From positions 406,404 through 470,403 of the forward strand of contig NZ_JACIJM010000003.1 of the NCBI RefSeq assembly GCF_014199395.1: a stretch of DNA of 64,000 nt, read 5' to 3'. Shown one piece after another: positions 63,065 to 64,000 of this stretch. This DNA is from Yoonia ponticola. Lineage in GTDB: Bacteria > Pseudomonadota > Alphaproteobacteria > Rhodobacterales > Rhodobacteraceae. The notes under the pieces were generated by a model, which searched no databases, had not been told where the DNA came from, and saw nothing but the letters and a program-made list of their open reading frames with translations. The position numbers and the translations under genes were made by a program. Numbering within the stretch: position 1 is the stretch's first letter; every line of letters starts with the position of its first letter.

Positions 63065-63691
63065 ATGATTCCTTTTGACACCGCCTTGCTGTTCGTCAGC
63101 GTCGGTCTTGCCTTGGCGCTTGTTCCCGGTCCAGACAACATTTTTGTCCTTACGCAGTCCGCCTTGCATGGCAAAATTGCGGGCGTGGCCGTCACATTGG
63201 GTCTCGCGTCGGGCCTATTATTCCACACCACTGCCGTCGCATTGGGGGTCGCGGTCATTTTTCAGACGTCCCAATATGCCTTTGTGGTGCTCAAATATGC
63301 GGGTGCGGCGTATCTGTTGTACCTTGCGTGGAACGCGTTCAAAGCCTCGAAAAGCCAGCTTGACGACGACCGCCCGCCTGCTGAAACCGTGCCGAAACTG
63401 TACCTGCGCGGGTTGATCATGAACATCGCGAATCCGAAAATCACTATCTTCTTCCTCGCATTCCTGCCGCAGTTCGTTGACCCATTGCACGGCTCTCTCG
63501 TCGCGCAATTTTATCAACTGGGTGCACTGATGTTTATCATCACCGTCATCGTTTTTGGCGTCGTGGCCTTCGCCGCAGGGGCGCTGGGAGATTGGTTAAA
63601 AGCATCGCCCAAGGCGCAAATCTGGATTAATCGCGTCTCGGGCCTCGTGTTCATAGCACTTGCTGCGAAACTGGTTTCGACAAACAAATAG
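63065..63691 (+). CDS. LysE/RhtB-family amino-acid exporter
   Basis: A 208-residue inner-membrane transporter with about six helices. ALALVPGPDNIFVLTQSALHGKIAG near the N-terminus is the LysE signature, and RGLIMNIANPKITIFFLAFLPQFVD is the second conserved block. Members export amino acids or homoserine lactones; the substrate is unknown. It stands alone after a 258-bp gap in which I see no further gene. Confidence 0.9.
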   Translation: MIPFDTALLFVSVGLALALVPGPDNIFVLTQSALHGKIAGVAVTLGLASGLLFHTTAVALGVAVIFQTSQYAFVVLKYAGAAYLLYLAWNAFKASKSQLDDDRPPAETVPKLYLRGLIMNIANPKITIFFLAFLPQFVDPLHGSLVAQFYQLGALMFIITVIVFGVVAFAAGALGDWLKASPKAQIWINRVSGLVFIALAAKLVSTNK

Positions 63692-63772
63692 TTCTTAAAA
63701 ATACGGCTGAGGTTGAGAACCCCAATGCTGCCTTCCCTGCCGGTTGATTAACGCAAAAACTGCGCACTGAGC

Positions 63773-63794
63773 TGCTGCCGGTTTCGTGGAGACC
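63773..63794 (+). repeat. Probable left inverted-repeat end of an IS3-family element
   Basis: The stretch beginning TGCTGCCGGTTTCGTGGA, 55 bp before the transposase start, has the form of IS3-group left ends (5'-TG start, GCCGGTTTC core). The matching right end lies beyond the window, so the boundary is a proposal. Confidence 0.5.
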
Positions 63795-63827
63795 GAGATA
63801 AGGTGTTTATGAGATTGGAGATCAGCG

Positions 63828-64000
63828 ATGACGAGAAGAGTTTACAGCCGAGAATATAAACGCGAGGCGGCACAGCTTGTGACGGCTCGCGGAGTGAGTG
63901 TCGCGCAAGCGGCCAAAGATCTGGATGTGCATGCAACCGTGCTGCGCCGATGGGTGCGTGAGTTTGGATCAAACGGGCCAAACGCCTTCCCAGGCAACGG
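63828..64000 (+). mobile_element. IS3-family transposase OrfA, cut by the window edge
   Basis: The first 57 codons of a transposase OrfA start at ATG 63828. The helix-turn-helix region YSREYKREAAQLV followed by GVSVAQAAKDLDVHATVLRRW is the usual IS3/IS911 OrfA DNA-binding part. The frame is still open at base 64000. The expected OrfB with the DDE domain would lie downstream. Its presence implies a recent insertion beside the LysE gene. Confidence 0.85.

Noticed and set aside
1..64000. CRISPR arrays, tRNA and rRNA genes, riboswitches
   Set aside because: I saw no regularly spaced repeats, no cloverleaf-like sequence and no recognisable aptamer; covariance-model tools could still find small RNAs I missed.

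Overview
The window (about 57-58% GC by eye, tightly packed genes) looks like a chromosomal stretch of a marine alphaproteobacterium of the Rhodobacteraceae, probably the Roseobacter group. This rests on the surE-pcm-LysM/M23 lipoprotein run beside tatABC and a DUF815 ATPase, the urease layout, the Rhizobium-type rhamnose locus and the general protein flavour. I ran no database search. Family calls come from motifs and from remembered relatives.

Layout. 1-10.4 kb is housekeeping: purF, a short-chain dehydrogenase, surE, pcm, a LysM/M23 lipoprotein, a DUF815 ATPase, tatCBA, a WYL regulator, a TauE/SafE exporter and dusA. 10.6-16.9 kb is a peptide ABC importer (family-5 binding protein, two permeases, two ATPases) led by an XRE-cupin regulator. 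16.9-17.6 kb holds a frameshifted gene remnant and a small membrane protein. 17.6-21.7 kb is an RND efflux pump with its adaptor. 22.0-24.5 kb has a small secreted protein, a patatin-like lipoprotein and a pirin.

24.6-36.7 kb is a sugar-acid island: uxuA, a KdgF-type cupin, a DEH-reductase-like SDR, a cytoplasmic PL15 exo-alginate lyase, an AlgQ-M2-M1-S-type ABC importer for alginate oligomers, an FCD-type GntR regulator and a MATE transporter. Palindromes related to TGGTATACCA and ATACTAGTAT lie before uxuA, between algS and gntR, and before the MATE gene, suggesting one regulon. The island would take up oligo-alginate, cut it to unsaturated monomers inside the cell, and reduce these to KDG. 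No secreted lyase, KDG kinase or aldolase is visible here, so the cell probably depends on alginate fragments released elsewhere.

36.7-42.9 kb carries a DEDDh exonuclease and a full urease operon, ureDAB-(small gene)-CEFG. 42.9-53.6 kb is a complete L-rhamnose system, rhaDI divergent from rhaRSTPQ-rhaM-rhaK, with phased CAATCA repeats between the two halves. Alginate and rhamnose use together suggest a life on algal polysaccharides (inference).

53.9-62.8 kb is the most unusual part. It is a seven-gene, mostly translationally coupled operon: HPt protein, BcsB-like periplasmic protein, family-2 glycosyltransferase with an N-terminal MshEN-like domain and no PilZ domain, GT-C-like membrane protein, response regulator with a degenerate GGDEF domain, sensor histidine kinase, and single-domain receiver. 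I read it as a membrane exopolysaccharide synthase packed with its own phosphorelay. Both domains normally linked to cyclic di-GMP have lost signature residues. The window closes with a LysE exporter and the left end of an IS3-family element cut by the window edge. I saw no tRNA, rRNA or CRISPR array.
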